Both the position numbers and the translations under genes were made by a program. A stretch of DNA of 64,000 nucleotides, taken from contig CANNHN010000007.1 in NCBI GenBank assembly GCA_947504725.1, forward strand, positions 62,001 to 126,000. The letters are read 5' to 3'. This document shows, one piece after another, positions 19,424 through 30,758 of this stretch. Below the pieces are notes generated by a model. It was not told the origin of the DNA. It saw nothing but the letters and a program-made list of their open reading frames with translations, and made no database searches. The DNA comes from Bacteroidota bacterium (GTDB lineage: Bacteria > Bacteroidota > Bacteroidia > 2-12-FULL-35-15). Within the stretch, counting starts at the first letter, position 1, and every line of letters starts with the position of its first letter.

Positions 19424-22168
19424 ATGGAAAAGTATTCCTATTTGAGTAATGCACACATCTCTTCAATAGAAGATTTATTTCAAGATTATTTGAAAGACAA
19501 TACTTCTGTAGATTTCGGTTGGCAAAAGTTTTTTGAAGGATTTGAATTTGCTCGCAAAAATTATGAAGATAAAGGTGAAATTCCATTAAACGTAAAAAAG
19601 GAATTTAATGTAATAAATCTTATCAATGGTTACCGAACGCGCGGTCATTTATTTACCCAAACAAATCCTGTTCGAGAAAGAAGACAATATCAACCGAATC
19701 TGGATGTTGAAAATTTCGAATTAGAACAACTTGATTTAGAAACGATTTTTCATGCAGGAACACAAATTGGAATTGGACCCGCAAAATTGAAAGATATTAT
19801 TGCACACTTGGAACAAACCTATTGTTTGTCCATTGGTGCAGAATATATGTACATCCGTACTCCTGAAATCGTTAATTGGTTGCAGGAGAAAATGGAAACG
19901 ACTAAAAACACTCCAAACTTTTTGGCGCACGATAAGTTGATGATTTTACATAAGTTGAATCAAGCAGTATTATTCGAAAATTTTTTACATACAAAATTTG
20001 TTGGACAAAAGCGTTTTTCGTTAGAAGGTGCCGAAGCCACAATTCCTGCATTAGATGCCGTTTGTGAACTTGGTGCTGATATGGGAATAAAGGATTTTAT
20101 TATTGGAATGGCGCATCGGGGTCGTTTAAATATTCTAACCAACATATTAAATAAAAAGTACGAAGATATTTTTTCGGAGTTTGAAGGTTTTTTATCTGAA
20201 GAAGCAGATTTTGATGGTGATGTTAAATACCATCAAGGATATTCAAGTGATAGAATTAGTGATCATGGTAATGCTTTCCATATTAGTTTAACACCTAATC
20301 CATCCCACCTAGAAGCAGTTAATCCAGTAGTTGAAGGAATAGCACGCGCAAAAATTGACAATTTTCATAACGGAGACTATAAAAAAGTCTGTCCGATTAT
20401 TATTCATGGAGATGCTGCAATTGCTGGACAAGGTATCGTTTATGAAGTGTTGCAAATGAGTCAGCTCGATGGTTATAAAACGGGTGGAACGGTTCATTTG
20501 GTAATTAATAATCAAGTAGGATTCACAACCAATTACCATGATGCTCGTTCGAGTACATACTGTACTGATGTTGCAAAAACAGTGCTTTCACCCGTCTTTC
20601 ACGTAAATGGAGACGATGTAGAAGCGTTAGTTTTTACAGTTAAAATGGCAATGGAGTTCCGTCAAAAATTTCAGCGTGATGTATTTATTGATGTTTTGTG
20701 TTACCGTAAATATGGGCATAACGAAGGAGATGAACCACGTTTCACGCAGCCTTTATTGTATAAAGCAATTGCTGCTCATCCAAATCCGAGAGAAATTTAT
20801 GTACAACAATTAATTTCAAGAGGTGATATTGATTTAGAGTTTGCAAAAGAAACGGAAAAGAATTTTAAAGAGCTTTTACAAGAAGAGCTAGATAAAGCTA
20901 AAAAATCTGGTAAAACAAAAGTCACTTCGTTTTTGAAAAGTCAATGGACAGGAATGAAGATGGCTGAAAATAATGCTTTTGATAAATCACCCGATACGTC
21001 AATTGACAAGAAAACTTTTCTAGAGATTGCTAAAAAAACGACAGAGTTACCAAAAGACAAAAAGTTTTTTAATAAAATTCAAAAGTTATTCGATGATCGC
21101 TCTGCAATGATTACGAATGACAATTATGATTGGGCAATGGGCGAATTAATGGCTTATGCTTCGTTGATGAAAGATGGACACGATGTTAGATTCAGTGGAC
21201 AAGATGTTGAACGAGGTACATTCTCTCATCGTCACGCAGTTGTAAAATTTGAGGATTCAGAAGAGGAATATACTCCTTTGAATAATTTCGGAGCAAAAGG
21301 GAAACTAAGTATTTACAATTCATTGTTATCAGAATATGGTGTGTTAGGATTTGAATTTGGGTACTCTTTAACTGCTCCAAATGCATTGACAATTTGGGAG
21401 GCTCAATTTGGTGATTTCTTTAACGGAGCACAAATTGTAATAGATCAGTTTATCACTTCTGCGGAAGCGAAGTGGAGAAGAATGAGTGGTTTGGTAATGC
21501 TTCTTCCCCACGGATACGAAGGAATGGGCCCTGAACATTCAAGTGCGAGGATGGAACGTTTTTTACAACAATGCGCTGGAAACAATATGCAGTTAGTGAA
21601 TTGCACTACTCCTGCAAATCAATTTCATGTTTTACGTAGACAACTTATAAGAGATTTTAGAAAACCGTTGATTTGTTTCACGCCTAAAAAATTGCTTCGT
21701 TATCCATCGTGTGTTTCTTCGATAAAAGATTTTACTTCAGGTGGATTTCAGGAAGTAATTGATGATACTTCTGCAAATGCAAAAGGTGTAAAAAAAGTTG
21801 TTTTTTGTTCTGGTAAAATTTATTACGATTTGATTGAAGGAAAACAAAAAGTGGAAGCAGATGATGTTGCAATTGTAAGAATAGAACAATTGTATCCTTT
21901 TCCTGCAAAACAGATTGGAGCAATTATTGAAAAATATAAAACAGCTACAGATTTTGTTTGGGCTCAAGAAGAACCAGAAAATATGGGCGCTTGGGCTCAT
22001 ATGATGCGTTTCTTTTTAAAGTATCCTGAAACAAAAGTTGTCACCTTAAAATATGTAGGAAGAGCAGAAAGCTCTAGCCCTGCAACAGGTTTCTCTAAAT
22101 CACACGGAGAGCAACAACAAAGAATTATTGATGCGATAGTATCCCGTCAAATGATAACTAAAGACTAA
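19424..22168 (+). CDS. sucA: 2-oxoglutarate dehydrogenase E1
   Basis: [45 protein letters not shown]. Confidence 0.97.
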   Translation: MEKYSYLSNAHISSIEDLFQDYLKDNTSVDFGWQKFFEGFEFARKNYEDKGEIPLNVKKEFNVINLINGYRTRGHLFTQTNPVRERRQYQPNLDVENFELEQLDLETIFHAGTQIGIGPAKLKDIIAHLEQTYCLSIGAEYMYIRTPEIVNWLQEKMETTKNTPNFLAHDKLMILHKLNQAVLFENFLHTKFVGQKRFSLEGAEATIPALDAVCELGADMGIKDFIIGMAHRGRLNILTNILNKKYEDIFSEFEGFLSEEADFDGDVKYHQGYSSDRISDHGNAFHISLTPNPSHLEAVNPVVEGIARAKIDNFHNGDYKKVCPIIIHGDAAIAGQGIVYEVLQMSQLDGYKTGGTVHLVINNQVGFTTNYHDARSSTYCTDVAKTVLSPVFHVNGDDVEALVFTVKMAMEFRQKFQRDVFIDVLCYRKYGHNEGDEPRFTQPLLYKAIAAHPNPREIYVQQLISRGDIDLEFAKETEKNFKELLQEELDKAKKSGKTKVTSFLKSQWTGMKMAENNAFDKSPDTSIDKKTFLEIAKKTTELPKDKKFFNKIQKLFDDRSAMITNDNYDWAMGELMAYASLMKDGHDVRFSGQDVERGTFSHRHAVVKFEDSEEEYTPLNNFGAKGKLSIYNSLLSEYGVLGFEFGYSLTAPNALTIWEAQFGDFFNGAQIVIDQFITSAEAKWRRMSGLVMLLPHGYEGMGPEHSSARMERFLQQCAGNNMQLVNCTTPANQFHVLRRQLIRDFRKPLICFTPKKLLRYPSCVSSIKDFTSGGFQEVIDDTSANAKGVKKVVFCSGKIYYDLIEGKQKVEADDVAIVRIEQLYPFPAKQIGAIIEKYKTATDFVWAQEEPENMGAWAHMMRFFLKYPETKVVTLKYVGRAESSSPATGFSKSHGEQQQRIIDAIVSRQMITKD

Positions 22169-22172
22169 AATT

Positions 22173-23405
22173 ATGGCAATAGTAGAAATGAAAGTACCGA
22201 GTCCTGGTGAATCCATTACAGAAGTGGTGATTGCACGTTGGTTGAAAAAGGATGGAGACTATGTTGAAAAGGATGAAGAAGTAGCCGAAGTAGATTCAGA
22301 TAAAGCAACTTTAACAATTAATGCTGAAGAAGCTGGTGCAATTAAATTAATGGCTTCTGAAGGAGATACAGTTAGAGTTGGACAGGTAGTTTGTTCGGTT
22401 GATACAAGTGCTAAAGCTCCTGAGAAAAAAAGTGTAGAAGCAAAAGCTAAAGTTGTTGCTGAATCAAAACCTGTAGCGGAAGTTGTTGCTACAAAAAAGG
22501 AAACAGAAAAATCTTCTGAAAAAGTAAATTCTACTCCATTAGCAAAAAATATAATGGTGGAAAATAAAATTCCAGCGAATAAAGTTGCTGGTTCTGGACC
22601 GGGAGGTCGTATCATGAAAGCGGATGTTTTAAATTTACTTTCTGCTGGATTTGATTCAAAATCTTCTTTAGGAGAAAGAACAACCGAGCGTTCTAAAATG
22701 TCACCTTTGCGTAAAAAATTAGCACAACGCTTAGTTGCTGTAAAAAATGAGACAGCAATGTTGACTACTTTTAATGAAGTGGATATGAGTGCGATTTATG
22801 CTATGCGTGCAAAATATAAAGACAAGTTTAAAGAAGTATATGGAACAAATTTAGGTTTCATGAGTTTCTTTACAAAAGCTGTAACGGAAGCATTAAATTT
22901 ATTTCCTGCAGTAAACGCAATGATTGATGGAGAAGAAATTGTTTACCACAAATATGCTGATATTGGTATTGCTGTTAGTGCTCCGAAAGGACTAGTTGTT
23001 CCTGTAGTAAGAAATGCGGAGCAAATGAGTTTAGCAGAAATAGAAATTGCGATTAAAAATTTAGCATTAAAAGCAAGAGATAATAAAATCACATTAGATG
23101 ACATGACAGGTGGAACTTTTACAATTACCAATGGTGGTGTATTTGGTTCAATGATGAGTACTCCAATTATTAACCCTCCTCAAAGCGCAATTTTAGGAAT
23201 GCACAATGTGGTTGATCGTCCAGTTGCAGTTAACGGACAAGTAGTTATTCGGCCAATGATGTACGTTGCACTTTCTTATGATCATAGAATAATTGATGGT
23301 CGTGAATCAGTTGGTTTCCTTGTAAAGGTAAAAGAGATGTTAGAAAATCCTACGAAGATGCTGTTTGGTGGAAAAGATCCGAATGAAATTGTATTAGGAT
23401 TGTAA
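22173..23405 (+). CDS. sucB: Dihydrolipoyllysine succinyltransferase (OGDH E2)
   Basis: Lipoyl domain [27 protein letters not shown]. Confidence 0.96.
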   Translation: MAIVEMKVPSPGESITEVVIARWLKKDGDYVEKDEEVAEVDSDKATLTINAEEAGAIKLMASEGDTVRVGQVVCSVDTSAKAPEKKSVEAKAKVVAESKPVAEVVATKKETEKSSEKVNSTPLAKNIMVENKIPANKVAGSGPGGRIMKADVLNLLSAGFDSKSSLGERTTERSKMSPLRKKLAQRLVAVKNETAMLTTFNEVDMSAIYAMRAKYKDKFKEVYGTNLGFMSFFTKAVTEALNLFPAVNAMIDGEEIVYHKYADIGIAVSAPKGLVVPVVRNAEQMSLAEIEIAIKNLALKARDNKITLDDMTGGTFTITNGGVFGSMMSTPIINPPQSAILGMHNVVDRPVAVNGQVVIRPMMYVALSYDHRIIDGRESVGFLVKVKEMLENPTKMLFGGKDPNEIVLGL

Positions 23406-23431
23406 ATGAATCTATATAAAAGTCCTTAATT

Positions 23432-23463
23432 AAAATTCTTCTCTTAATGGAAGAATTTTTTTT
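23432..23463 (+). terminator. Terminator after sucB
   Basis: AAAATTCTTC-tcttaatg-GAAGAATTTT followed by T tract. Confidence 0.75.
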
Positions 23464-23599
23464 GCCCTGAAATAGCTTATTCTATTGAAAAAGGTAAAAT
23501 AATTAAAATAATTTTGGAAATAATAAAAAAATTGTATCACATTTGCATCGCAATAAAATAATAATTCAAATAAGTTTTAATCTTTTACACTTAAAAGAA

Positions 23600-23734
23600 A
23601 TGAAAAAAGTAAAGTTGTCTTTCGACTTCCTTTCAGCAGCTGACAAGATGTTCAGCATGGTTGCTGTTTTGTTTATATCTAAGATGGTTGCCTCTCCTGT
23701 TGCCATCAGAATCCCTTATTGCCCGAGACGTTAA
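23600..23734 (+). CDS. Candidate leader peptide of the arg operon (44 aa, ends RIPYCPRR)
   Basis: ATG..TAA MKKVKLSFDFLSAADKMFSMVAVLFISKMVASPVAIRIPYCPRR, immediately 5' of the arg operon; three Arg codons among the last eight. Confidence 0.5.
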   Translation: MKKVKLSFDFLSAADKMFSMVAVLFISKMVASPVAIRIPYCPRR

Positions 23735-23856
23735 GTCGTACAATCTAATCCGACCCCTTACGTAGAGGTCATTTTCCAAAACTTTATTTAATATTTCAAG
23801 AGCACGGTTTCCTTGTGTTGTCGTTCTCTTTATGTTTCATTCTTAAATTTTTACTG

Positions 23857-24531
23857 ATGGAAAAATCAGTAGTTAAGGTGTTTGTTGCCAATGAGCAGCA
23901 TACATCCTACTCGCAAATTATTTGTGATGAAATGGAAGCGTCTGCAAAGGCCCGTGGTACGGGTATAGCAAAGCGTTCTTCCGATTACATCATTAACAAA
24001 ATGCTGGAAGGCAAAGCGGTAATCGCTTTAACAAATTCTGGTACTTGGGCTGGGTTCTGCTATATCGAAACTTGGAGTCATGGCAACTATGTGGCTAACT
24101 CGGGATTGATTGTCGCTCCCGAATTTCGTAAAAGCGGATTGGCACGAGAAATTAAAAGAAAAATTTTCGAATTATCACGTAAAAAATATCCTCATGCTAA
24201 GATATTTGGGTTGACCACAGGTTTGGCGGTGATGAAAATAAATTCGGAATTGGGTTATGAACCTGTTACTTATTCTGAATTAACCCAAGATGATGCATTT
24301 TGGAAAGGTTGTCAAAGTTGTGTGAATTTTGAAATTCTAAAAAGTAAAGAACGGAAGAACTGTATGTGCACTGCAATGTTGTTTCATCCTGAAGAAAATA
24401 GAAAAAAATGGGATTTTTCAAAAAATTCAAAATTGTATGAACGTTTTATGCGAATCAAACAGCATAAACTGTTTAACTTTTTTAAGAAACAAGCAGTTAA
24501 AAAATTAGTAAAATCTGTATTAACATTTTAA
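23857..24531 (+). CDS. GNAT acyltransferase, probable N-acylglutamate synthase of the arg pathway
   Basis: NSGLIVAPEFRKSGLAREIKRKIFELS acetyl-CoA motif; first gene of the arg operon; ATG at 23857 preferred to the upstream start at 23815. Confidence 0.75.
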   Translation: MEKSVVKVFVANEQHTSYSQIICDEMEASAKARGTGIAKRSSDYIINKMLEGKAVIALTNSGTWAGFCYIETWSHGNYVANSGLIVAPEFRKSGLAREIKRKIFELSRKKYPHAKIFGLTTGLAVMKINSELGYEPVTYSELTQDDAFWKGCQSCVNFEILKSKERKNCMCTAMLFHPEENRKKWDFSKNSKLYERFMRIKQHKLFNFFKKQAVKKLVKSVLTF

Positions 24532-24533
24532 TT

Positions 24534-25727
24534 ATGAAAAAGAAAGTTGTTTTAGCATTTAGCGGAGGATTGGATACATCCTATTGTGCCATCTATTTAT
24601 CAAACGAATTAAATCTTGAAGTGCATGCCGTGATTGTAAACACTGGAGGGTTTAACAAAGACGAATTGTTCGATATTGAAAATAAGGCGAAGCAGTTGGG
24701 CGTTGATTCGTTTCAAGTCATTGACGAAACAAAAAATTATTATGATAGTGTAATTAAATATTTGGTTTTTGGAAATGTGCTGAAAAACAATACCTATCCA
24801 CTTTCGGTTAGTGCTGAGCGTATTTCCCAAGCAACAGCCATTGCCAATTATGCAAAAAAGTTGAATGCTGATTTTGTAGCACATGGTAGCACAGGTGCTG
24901 GCAATGACCAAGTTCGATTTGATGCTATTTTTAATATTCTGATTCCTGAAATAGAAGTGATCACGCCTATTCGTGATAATAAATTATCGAGAGATGAAGA
25001 GATTTCTTTTTTGAAAGAGAATGGAATTTTCATTAATGCTGAAAAGGCAAAGTATAGTATCAATAAAGGAATTTGGGGAACCTCTGTTGGAGGAAAAGAA
25101 ACATTAACCTCGCATTTATCTTTGCCAGAAGATGCTTATCCAAGTCGGGCTACAAAACGTATTGCAATGGAAGTGGAATTGTTTTTTGAAAAAGGAGAAT
25201 TAATTGGAATAGATGGGAGTTTGTATAATCATCCTACAGAAGCCATTCAAGCATTGGAAAAAATTGCATCGCCATATGGAATTGGTCGAGATATCCATGT
25301 AGGCGATACAATCATTGGAATAAAAGGAAGAGTTGGTTTTGAAGCAGCAGCGGCACTAATAACAATAAAAGCTCATCATGCATTAGAAAAGCATACCCTT
25401 ACAAAATTGCAATTGATTATTAAAGATCAGCAAGCAATGTGGTATGGGAACTGGCTTCATGAAGGCTTATTTTTGGATCCAGTGATGCGTGATTTGGAAA
25501 GTTATTTTCAATCGACTCAAAAAAATGTAACTGGAAAAGTGTTTGTGAAGCTAACGCCTTATTTGTTTTCAATCATTGGTATTGAATCAAAGCACGATTT
25601 GATGTCGAACAAATTTGGGAGCTATGGCGAAATGAATAATAGTTGGACTGGTGAAGATGTAAAGGGCTTTACAAAAATTATGAGTAATCAAATGAGTATT
25701 TATCATCAAGTAAATAAAGTAGAATGA
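24534..25727 (+). CDS. argG: Argininosuccinate synthase
   Basis: KVVLAFSGGLDTSYCAIYL; GSTGAGNDQVRFD. Confidence 0.96.
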   Translation: MKKKVVLAFSGGLDTSYCAIYLSNELNLEVHAVIVNTGGFNKDELFDIENKAKQLGVDSFQVIDETKNYYDSVIKYLVFGNVLKNNTYPLSVSAERISQATAIANYAKKLNADFVAHGSTGAGNDQVRFDAIFNILIPEIEVITPIRDNKLSRDEEISFLKENGIFINAEKAKYSINKGIWGTSVGGKETLTSHLSLPEDAYPSRATKRIAMEVELFFEKGELIGIDGSLYNHPTEAIQALEKIASPYGIGRDIHVGDTIIGIKGRVGFEAAAALITIKAHHALEKHTLTKLQLIIKDQQAMWYGNWLHEGLFLDPVMRDLESYFQSTQKNVTGKVFVKLTPYLFSIIGIESKHDLMSNKFGSYGEMNNSWTGEDVKGFTKIMSNQMSIYHQVNKVE

Positions 25728-26689
25728 AAAATATTAAAATTGGAATCGCTGGAGGTGCAGGATATACTGGAGGTGAACTCATTCGGATATTGTTAAATCA
25801 TCCGAATGCAGAGATTGTTTTTGTAAACAGCAAAAGTAAGTCTGGGAATCTTGTTTCTTCGATTCATACAGATTTGATTGGTGATACGCAATTAGCATTT
25901 ACAGATGCAATCTCGAATGATATTGATGTTTTGTTTTTATGTCTAGGACATGGGGAATCAAAAAAGTGGTTAGATGGAAATTCGATAGATTCAAAAATTA
26001 AAATTATTGACTTGAGTCAGGATTACCGAATTGCCAACACCGATTTTGTTTATGGTTTACCAGAGTTGAACAAAGAAGTGATCAAAGAAGCCAATAAAAT
26101 TGCAAATCCAGGTTGTTTTGCTACTTGCATACAGTTGGCACTATTGCCATTAGCAGCAAATGGCTTATTGAAAAACGACATTCATGTTTCTGCAACTACA
26201 GGCTCAACCGGAGCTGGACAAAGTTTGACTGCGACATCTCATTTTAGTTGGCGGCAGAATAATTTAAGTGTGTATAAAGCATTTGAGCATCAACATCTGG
26301 CTGAGATACTACAAAGTTTGAACCAATTACAGAATAGGTTTGATTTTGAAATAAATTTTATCCCACAGAGAGGAAGCTTTACACGAGGAATTTTTGCAAG
26401 TATTTATACAGAATGCAGTTTGACAATTGATCAGATTCAAAAGATCTATGAGCATTTTTATTCAAATCACCCCTTTGTGAAAATCAGTTTGGATTCAATT
26501 GATTTGAAACAAGTGGTCAATACAAATAAATGTTTGTTGCACTTAGAAAAGCACGAAGACAAACTATTGATATCGGCATGTATCGACAATTTGATTAAAG
26601 GAGCATCTGGACAGGCTATTCAAAATATGAATTTAATGTTCGGGCTTGATGAAGAGACGGGATTGAAATTGAAAGCAAACTATTTTTAA
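25724..26689 (+). CDS. argC: N-acetyl-gamma-glutamyl-phosphate reductase
   Basis: GIAGGAGYTGGELIRILLNHP; ANPGCFAT. Confidence 0.96.
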   Translation: MKNIKIGIAGGAGYTGGELIRILLNHPNAEIVFVNSKSKSGNLVSSIHTDLIGDTQLAFTDAISNDIDVLFLCLGHGESKKWLDGNSIDSKIKIIDLSQDYRIANTDFVYGLPELNKEVIKEANKIANPGCFATCIQLALLPLAANGLLKNDIHVSATTGSTGAGQSLTATSHFSWRQNNLSVYKAFEHQHLAEILQSLNQLQNRFDFEINFIPQRGSFTRGIFASIYTECSLTIDQIQKIYEHFYSNHPFVKISLDSIDLKQVVNTNKCLLHLEKHEDKLLISACIDNLIKGASGQAIQNMNLMFGLDEETGLKLKANYF

Positions 26690-26699
26690 AATTATAAAG

Positions 26700-27839
26700 A
26701 TGAAACTATTTGATGTATACCCATTGTTTGACATTGAACCAGTAAAAGCAAAAGGTTCGTTTGTTTGGGATAAAAATGGAATAAAATATTTGGATTTGTA
26801 TGGTGGACATGCTGTAATTTCTATTGGTCATAGTCATCCAACCTATGTTGAAACACTTACTGAGCAATTGAATAAAATTGGATTTTATTCTAATTCAGTT
26901 AAAATCACTATGCAAGAAGAGTTGGCTGAAAAATTAGGCAAGCTTTCTGGCTATTCTAACTATGAATTGTTTTTATGCAATAGCGGAGCTGAGGCTAATG
27001 AAAATGCGTTAAAGCTAGCTTCCTTTCATACGGGAAAGAAGAAGATTATTGCCTTTGGAAAATCATTTCACGGACGTACCTCTTTGGCAGTGGCTACAAC
27101 AGATGATTCTAAAATATTAGCTCCAGTAAATGAAACGGAGAATATTGTTTTTTTACCATTGAATGATGAAAAAGCCTTTGATGAAGCAATGAATAATGAT
27201 GTGTGTGCTGTTATTGTGGAAGGAATTCAAGGAGTAGGTGGTGTGAATATTCCAAGCAATTCATTTCTTAAAAAATTAAAAGATGATTGTGAAAAATTTG
27301 GAGCACTATTAATTTTGGATGAAATACAATCAGGATATGGTCGATCAGGAAAATTCTTCGCTCATCAATACTCGGAAATTCAACCTGATATAATAACAAT
27401 AGCGAAAGGAATGGGAAATGGTTTTCCAGTTGCAGGGGTGTTGATTCATCCTGATATAAAGGCAAAGCATGGAATGTTAGGAACAACCTTTGGAGGTAAT
27501 TATTTAGCATGCACTGCTGCAATTACAGTGTTAGACATAATAGAGGAAGAGGCTTTGATAGATAATGCTTTTAAGATGGGAAATTATTTAATGAATGAAT
27601 TAAAACAAATAGAAGGAGTTAAAGAAGTTCGTGGCTTAGGTTTAATGATTGGTATTGAGTTTTATGAGCCTTGTGGTGAAATAAGAAATCAATTATTATT
27701 TAAACACAAAATATTTACAGGTTCTTCTTCAGATAAAAACACATTAAGAGTTCTTCCTTCATTAACAATAACGAAGGTCGAATTGGATCAATTTTTATAT
27801 GCATTTAAAGCAGTATTATCTAAACAATTAGTGAAATGA
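26700..27839 (+). CDS. argD: Acetylornithine (acylornithine) aminotransferase
   Basis: CNSGAEANENALKLA; LILDEIQSGYGRSGKFFA; GMGNGFPVAGV. Confidence 0.95.
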   Translation: MKLFDVYPLFDIEPVKAKGSFVWDKNGIKYLDLYGGHAVISIGHSHPTYVETLTEQLNKIGFYSNSVKITMQEELAEKLGKLSGYSNYELFLCNSGAEANENALKLASFHTGKKKIIAFGKSFHGRTSLAVATTDDSKILAPVNETENIVFLPLNDEKAFDEAMNNDVCAVIVEGIQGVGGVNIPSNSFLKKLKDDCEKFGALLILDEIQSGYGRSGKFFAHQYSEIQPDIITIAKGMGNGFPVAGVLIHPDIKAKHGMLGTTFGGNYLACTAAITVLDIIEEEALIDNAFKMGNYLMNELKQIEGVKEVRGLGLMIGIEFYEPCGEIRNQLLFKHKIFTGSSSDKNTLRVLPSLTITKVELDQFLYAFKAVLSKQLVK

Positions 27840-27917
27840 AATAGCCCTGTGCAAATTGGTAAAAATTTGAATAATACATGGCTATACCATGTGACAACTT
27901 AAAAAGAATTTAAACAC

Positions 27918-28916
27918 ATGAAATATTATACAACAGTAAATGATATTAAAGACCTTGATGGTTTGATACATGAGGCGATATCGATGAAAAAAAATCCTTT
28001 TGCTTTTTCTGATTTAGGGAAAAATAAAACATTAGGACTCATTTTCTTAAACCCTAGTTTGCGTACACGTTTGAGCACCCAAAAGGCAGCAATAAATTTA
28101 GGGATGAATGTAATGGTTATGAATATTGATAAGGAAGGCTGGGCTTTAGAAATGGAAGATGGGGCAGTAATGAATGGGTCTAGTGTGGAACATGTAAAGG
28201 ATGCAGCGGCTGTTCTCGGACAATATTGTGATGTGATTGGTATTCGTTGTTTTCCTTCTTTACAGAATAGGAAGGATGATTATAGTGAAAAAGTATTATT
28301 GAAATTTATGCAACATTGTAAAGTTCCCGTTGTGAGTTTAGAAAGTGCAACACTTCATCCATTGCAAAGTCTAGCAGATTTGATAACGATAAAACAAAAT
28401 TGGAAGGAAAAAAGGAAGCCCAAAGTAGTATTGACTTGGGCTCCTCATATCAAAGCATTGCCACAAGCTGTTGCGAATTCGTTTAGTGAGTGGATGTGCC
28501 AAGCCGATATGGATTTTACAATTACTCATCCTGCTGGATATGAATTGTGTGAGGATTTTACAAAGGGAGCTAAAATGGAAATGAATCAAAGTAAAGCTTT
28601 GGTAGGCGCTGATTTTGTTTATGTGAAAAACTGGTCGAGTTATAGGGATTATGGAAAAATGTTGCCCGTAGATTCAGATTGGATGCTAACAAATGAAAAA
28701 TTAAAAATTACAAATAATGCTAAAATACTGCATTGTTTGCCCGTTCGAAGAAATGTAGAGTTGAGTGATGAAGTATTAGATGGCAACAACTCTTTGGTGC
28801 TGGAGCAGGCAAGTAATCGTTTGTGGGCTGCACAAGCAGTATTAAAAAAAATGATTGAAAATAAATCGGAACAACTAAATACATTTTTAAAAGGTGAAGA
28901 AATTATACATTATTAA
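27918..28916 (+). CDS. argF': N-acyl-L-ornithine carbamoyltransferase (predicted N-succinylornithine type)
   Basis: FLNPSLRTRLSTQKAAINLGMNV; HPLQSLADLITI; HCLPVRRN; Val at position 90. Confidence 0.93.
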   Translation: MKYYTTVNDIKDLDGLIHEAISMKKNPFAFSDLGKNKTLGLIFLNPSLRTRLSTQKAAINLGMNVMVMNIDKEGWALEMEDGAVMNGSSVEHVKDAAAVLGQYCDVIGIRCFPSLQNRKDDYSEKVLLKFMQHCKVPVVSLESATLHPLQSLADLITIKQNWKEKRKPKVVLTWAPHIKALPQAVANSFSEWMCQADMDFTITHPAGYELCEDFTKGAKMEMNQSKALVGADFVYVKNWSSYRDYGKMLPVDSDWMLTNEKLKITNNAKILHCLPVRRNVELSDEVLDGNNSLVLEQASNRLWAAQAVLKKMIENKSEQLNTFLKGEEIIHY

Positions 28917-29685
28917 AATAGGTGGAAATATTATTGATAATCCAATAGCATTGGAAAAGTTTCTTATGGATTTTTCTAAAATGCAAGGGTTGAAAATATT
29001 GGTTCATGGAGGCGGAAAAGTAGCCAGTGAATTCGCGAAGAAAATGGGAGTTTCGCAAGCAATGGTCAATGGGAGAAGAATTACAGATGCTGAAACATTG
29101 AAAATTACTACCATGGTTTATGCGGGATTAATTAATAAGCAAATTGTTGCTTTGTTGCAATCTCAGCATATGGATGCAATTGGCCTTTGCGGAGCGGATG
29201 CGAATATTATCAAATCCAGTAAGCGCGAGGTTGCGGATATTGATTATGGATTTGTAGGAGATGTTTTGAGTAGCAGTATAAATTCAAATTTGCTTTCTGT
29301 TTTTTTAGAAATGAATTTGGTTCCAGTTTTTTCTGCTATTACACATGATGGAAATGGACAACTATTAAATACGAATGCAGATTCGATAGCTTCTGTTTTA
29401 GCCGTTGCATTGTCTGATAAATATAACGTTCAATTGAATTATTGTTTTGAAAAAAATGGGGTTTTAGAGAATATTGAAGATGAAAATTCGGTAATTAAAA
29501 CAATTACAAAAACTAAATACAAACAACTATTACAAACAGGAATAATTTCCAAAGGAATGATTCCAAAGCTAGACAGCGCATTTTCAGCTATTCAACAGGG
29601 TGTTTGCTCAGTAGTAATAGCAAATGCTGATGAATTAATTAATACAACAAAAAATGAACACGCAGGAACAACACTCATTGCTTAA
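28894..29685 (+). CDS. argB: Acetylglutamate kinase
   Basis: YIIKIGGNII; LVHGGGKVASEF; NADSIASVLAVAL. Confidence 0.93.
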   Translation: MKKLYIIKIGGNIIDNPIALEKFLMDFSKMQGLKILVHGGGKVASEFAKKMGVSQAMVNGRRITDAETLKITTMVYAGLINKQIVALLQSQHMDAIGLCGADANIIKSSKREVADIDYGFVGDVLSSSINSNLLSVFLEMNLVPVFSAITHDGNGQLLNTNADSIASVLAVALSDKYNVQLNYCFEKNGVLENIEDENSVIKTITKTKYKQLLQTGIISKGMIPKLDSAFSAIQQGVCSVVIANADELINTTKNEHAGTTLIA

Positions 29686-30754
29686 TGAAGACAAATTAAT
29701 TGATCAGTCTATAAAAGCAATTGAATTATTGAAAGAGCTCATTCCTATTCCTTCTTTTTCGAAGGAGGAAGGGAAGACAGCAGATTTGATTCAAAAATTT
29801 ATTGAAGCAAACGGAATAGCGACTCATCGCAGGTTAAATAATATTTGGTGTTTTAATAAATATTTTGATGAGACAAAACCAAGCATTCTTTTGAATTCTC
29901 ATCACGATACCGTAAAGCCGAACAATGGTTATACTTTCAATCCATTTGATGCGTTTGTTCTCGATGATAAATTGTTTGGTTTAGGAAGTAATGATGCTGG
30001 AGGAGCTCTGGTTAGTTTGTTAGCTTCGTTTGTCTATTTCTATGAAAGAAACGATTTGAAATATAATTTAATCTACGCAGCAACTGCGGAAGAGGAAATT
30101 TCTGGTCGCAATGGTGTAGAGTTGATCTTGCCAGAATTTGGTGAAATAGAATTTGGTATTGTAGGAGAACCTACGCAAATGCATTTGGCTGTTGCTGAAA
30201 AAGGGTTGATGGTTTTGGATTGTATCGTTTATGGCAAGTCTGGACATGCAGCTAGGGATGAAGGAGAGAATGCCATCTATAAAGCTTTGAAAATAATCAA
30301 TTGGTTTCAGACTTTTCAATTCCCCCAAATATCAGAAACACTCGGCTCCGTAAAAATGACAGTGACTATCATTCAAGCTGGATCGCAGCACAATGTTGTT
30401 CCAGATACTTGTTCTTTTACTGTAGATATTAGAACAACGGATGCCTACACGAATTTGGAAATTCTTAATATCATTAAGAGTCATGTTGATTGTGAGATTG
30501 CACCTCGTTCTTTACGACTAAATTCATCCGCAATTAGTTTAAATCATCCTATAGTGAAAGCAGGAATTGACCTTGGGAGAAATACGTACGGCTCGCCAAC
30601 TAGTTCAGATCAGGCAGTAATGAATTTTCCTTCATTAAAAATGGGACCAGGAGATTCTGCTCGATCGCATACCGCAGATGAATTTATTTATCTGAATGAA
30701 ATAAACGAAGGAATAGAATTGTATATAAAACTGTTAAATGAAATAATTTTTTAA
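29654..30754 (+). CDS. argE: M20 family acylornithine deacylase
   Basis: ILLNSHHDTVKP; GSNDAGGALV; AATAEEEISG. Confidence 0.9.
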   Translation: MNTQEQHSLLNEDKLIDQSIKAIELLKELIPIPSFSKEEGKTADLIQKFIEANGIATHRRLNNIWCFNKYFDETKPSILLNSHHDTVKPNNGYTFNPFDAFVLDDKLFGLGSNDAGGALVSLLASFVYFYERNDLKYNLIYAATAEEEISGRNGVELILPEFGEIEFGIVGEPTQMHLAVAEKGLMVLDCIVYGKSGHAARDEGENAIYKALKIINWFQTFQFPQISETLGSVKMTVTIIQAGSQHNVVPDTCSFTVDIRTTDAYTNLEILNIIKSHVDCEIAPRSLRLNSSAISLNHPIVKAGIDLGRNTYGSPTSSDQAVMNFPSLKMGPGDSARSHTADEFIYLNEINEGIELYIKLLNEIIF

Positions 30755-30758
30755 CGAA

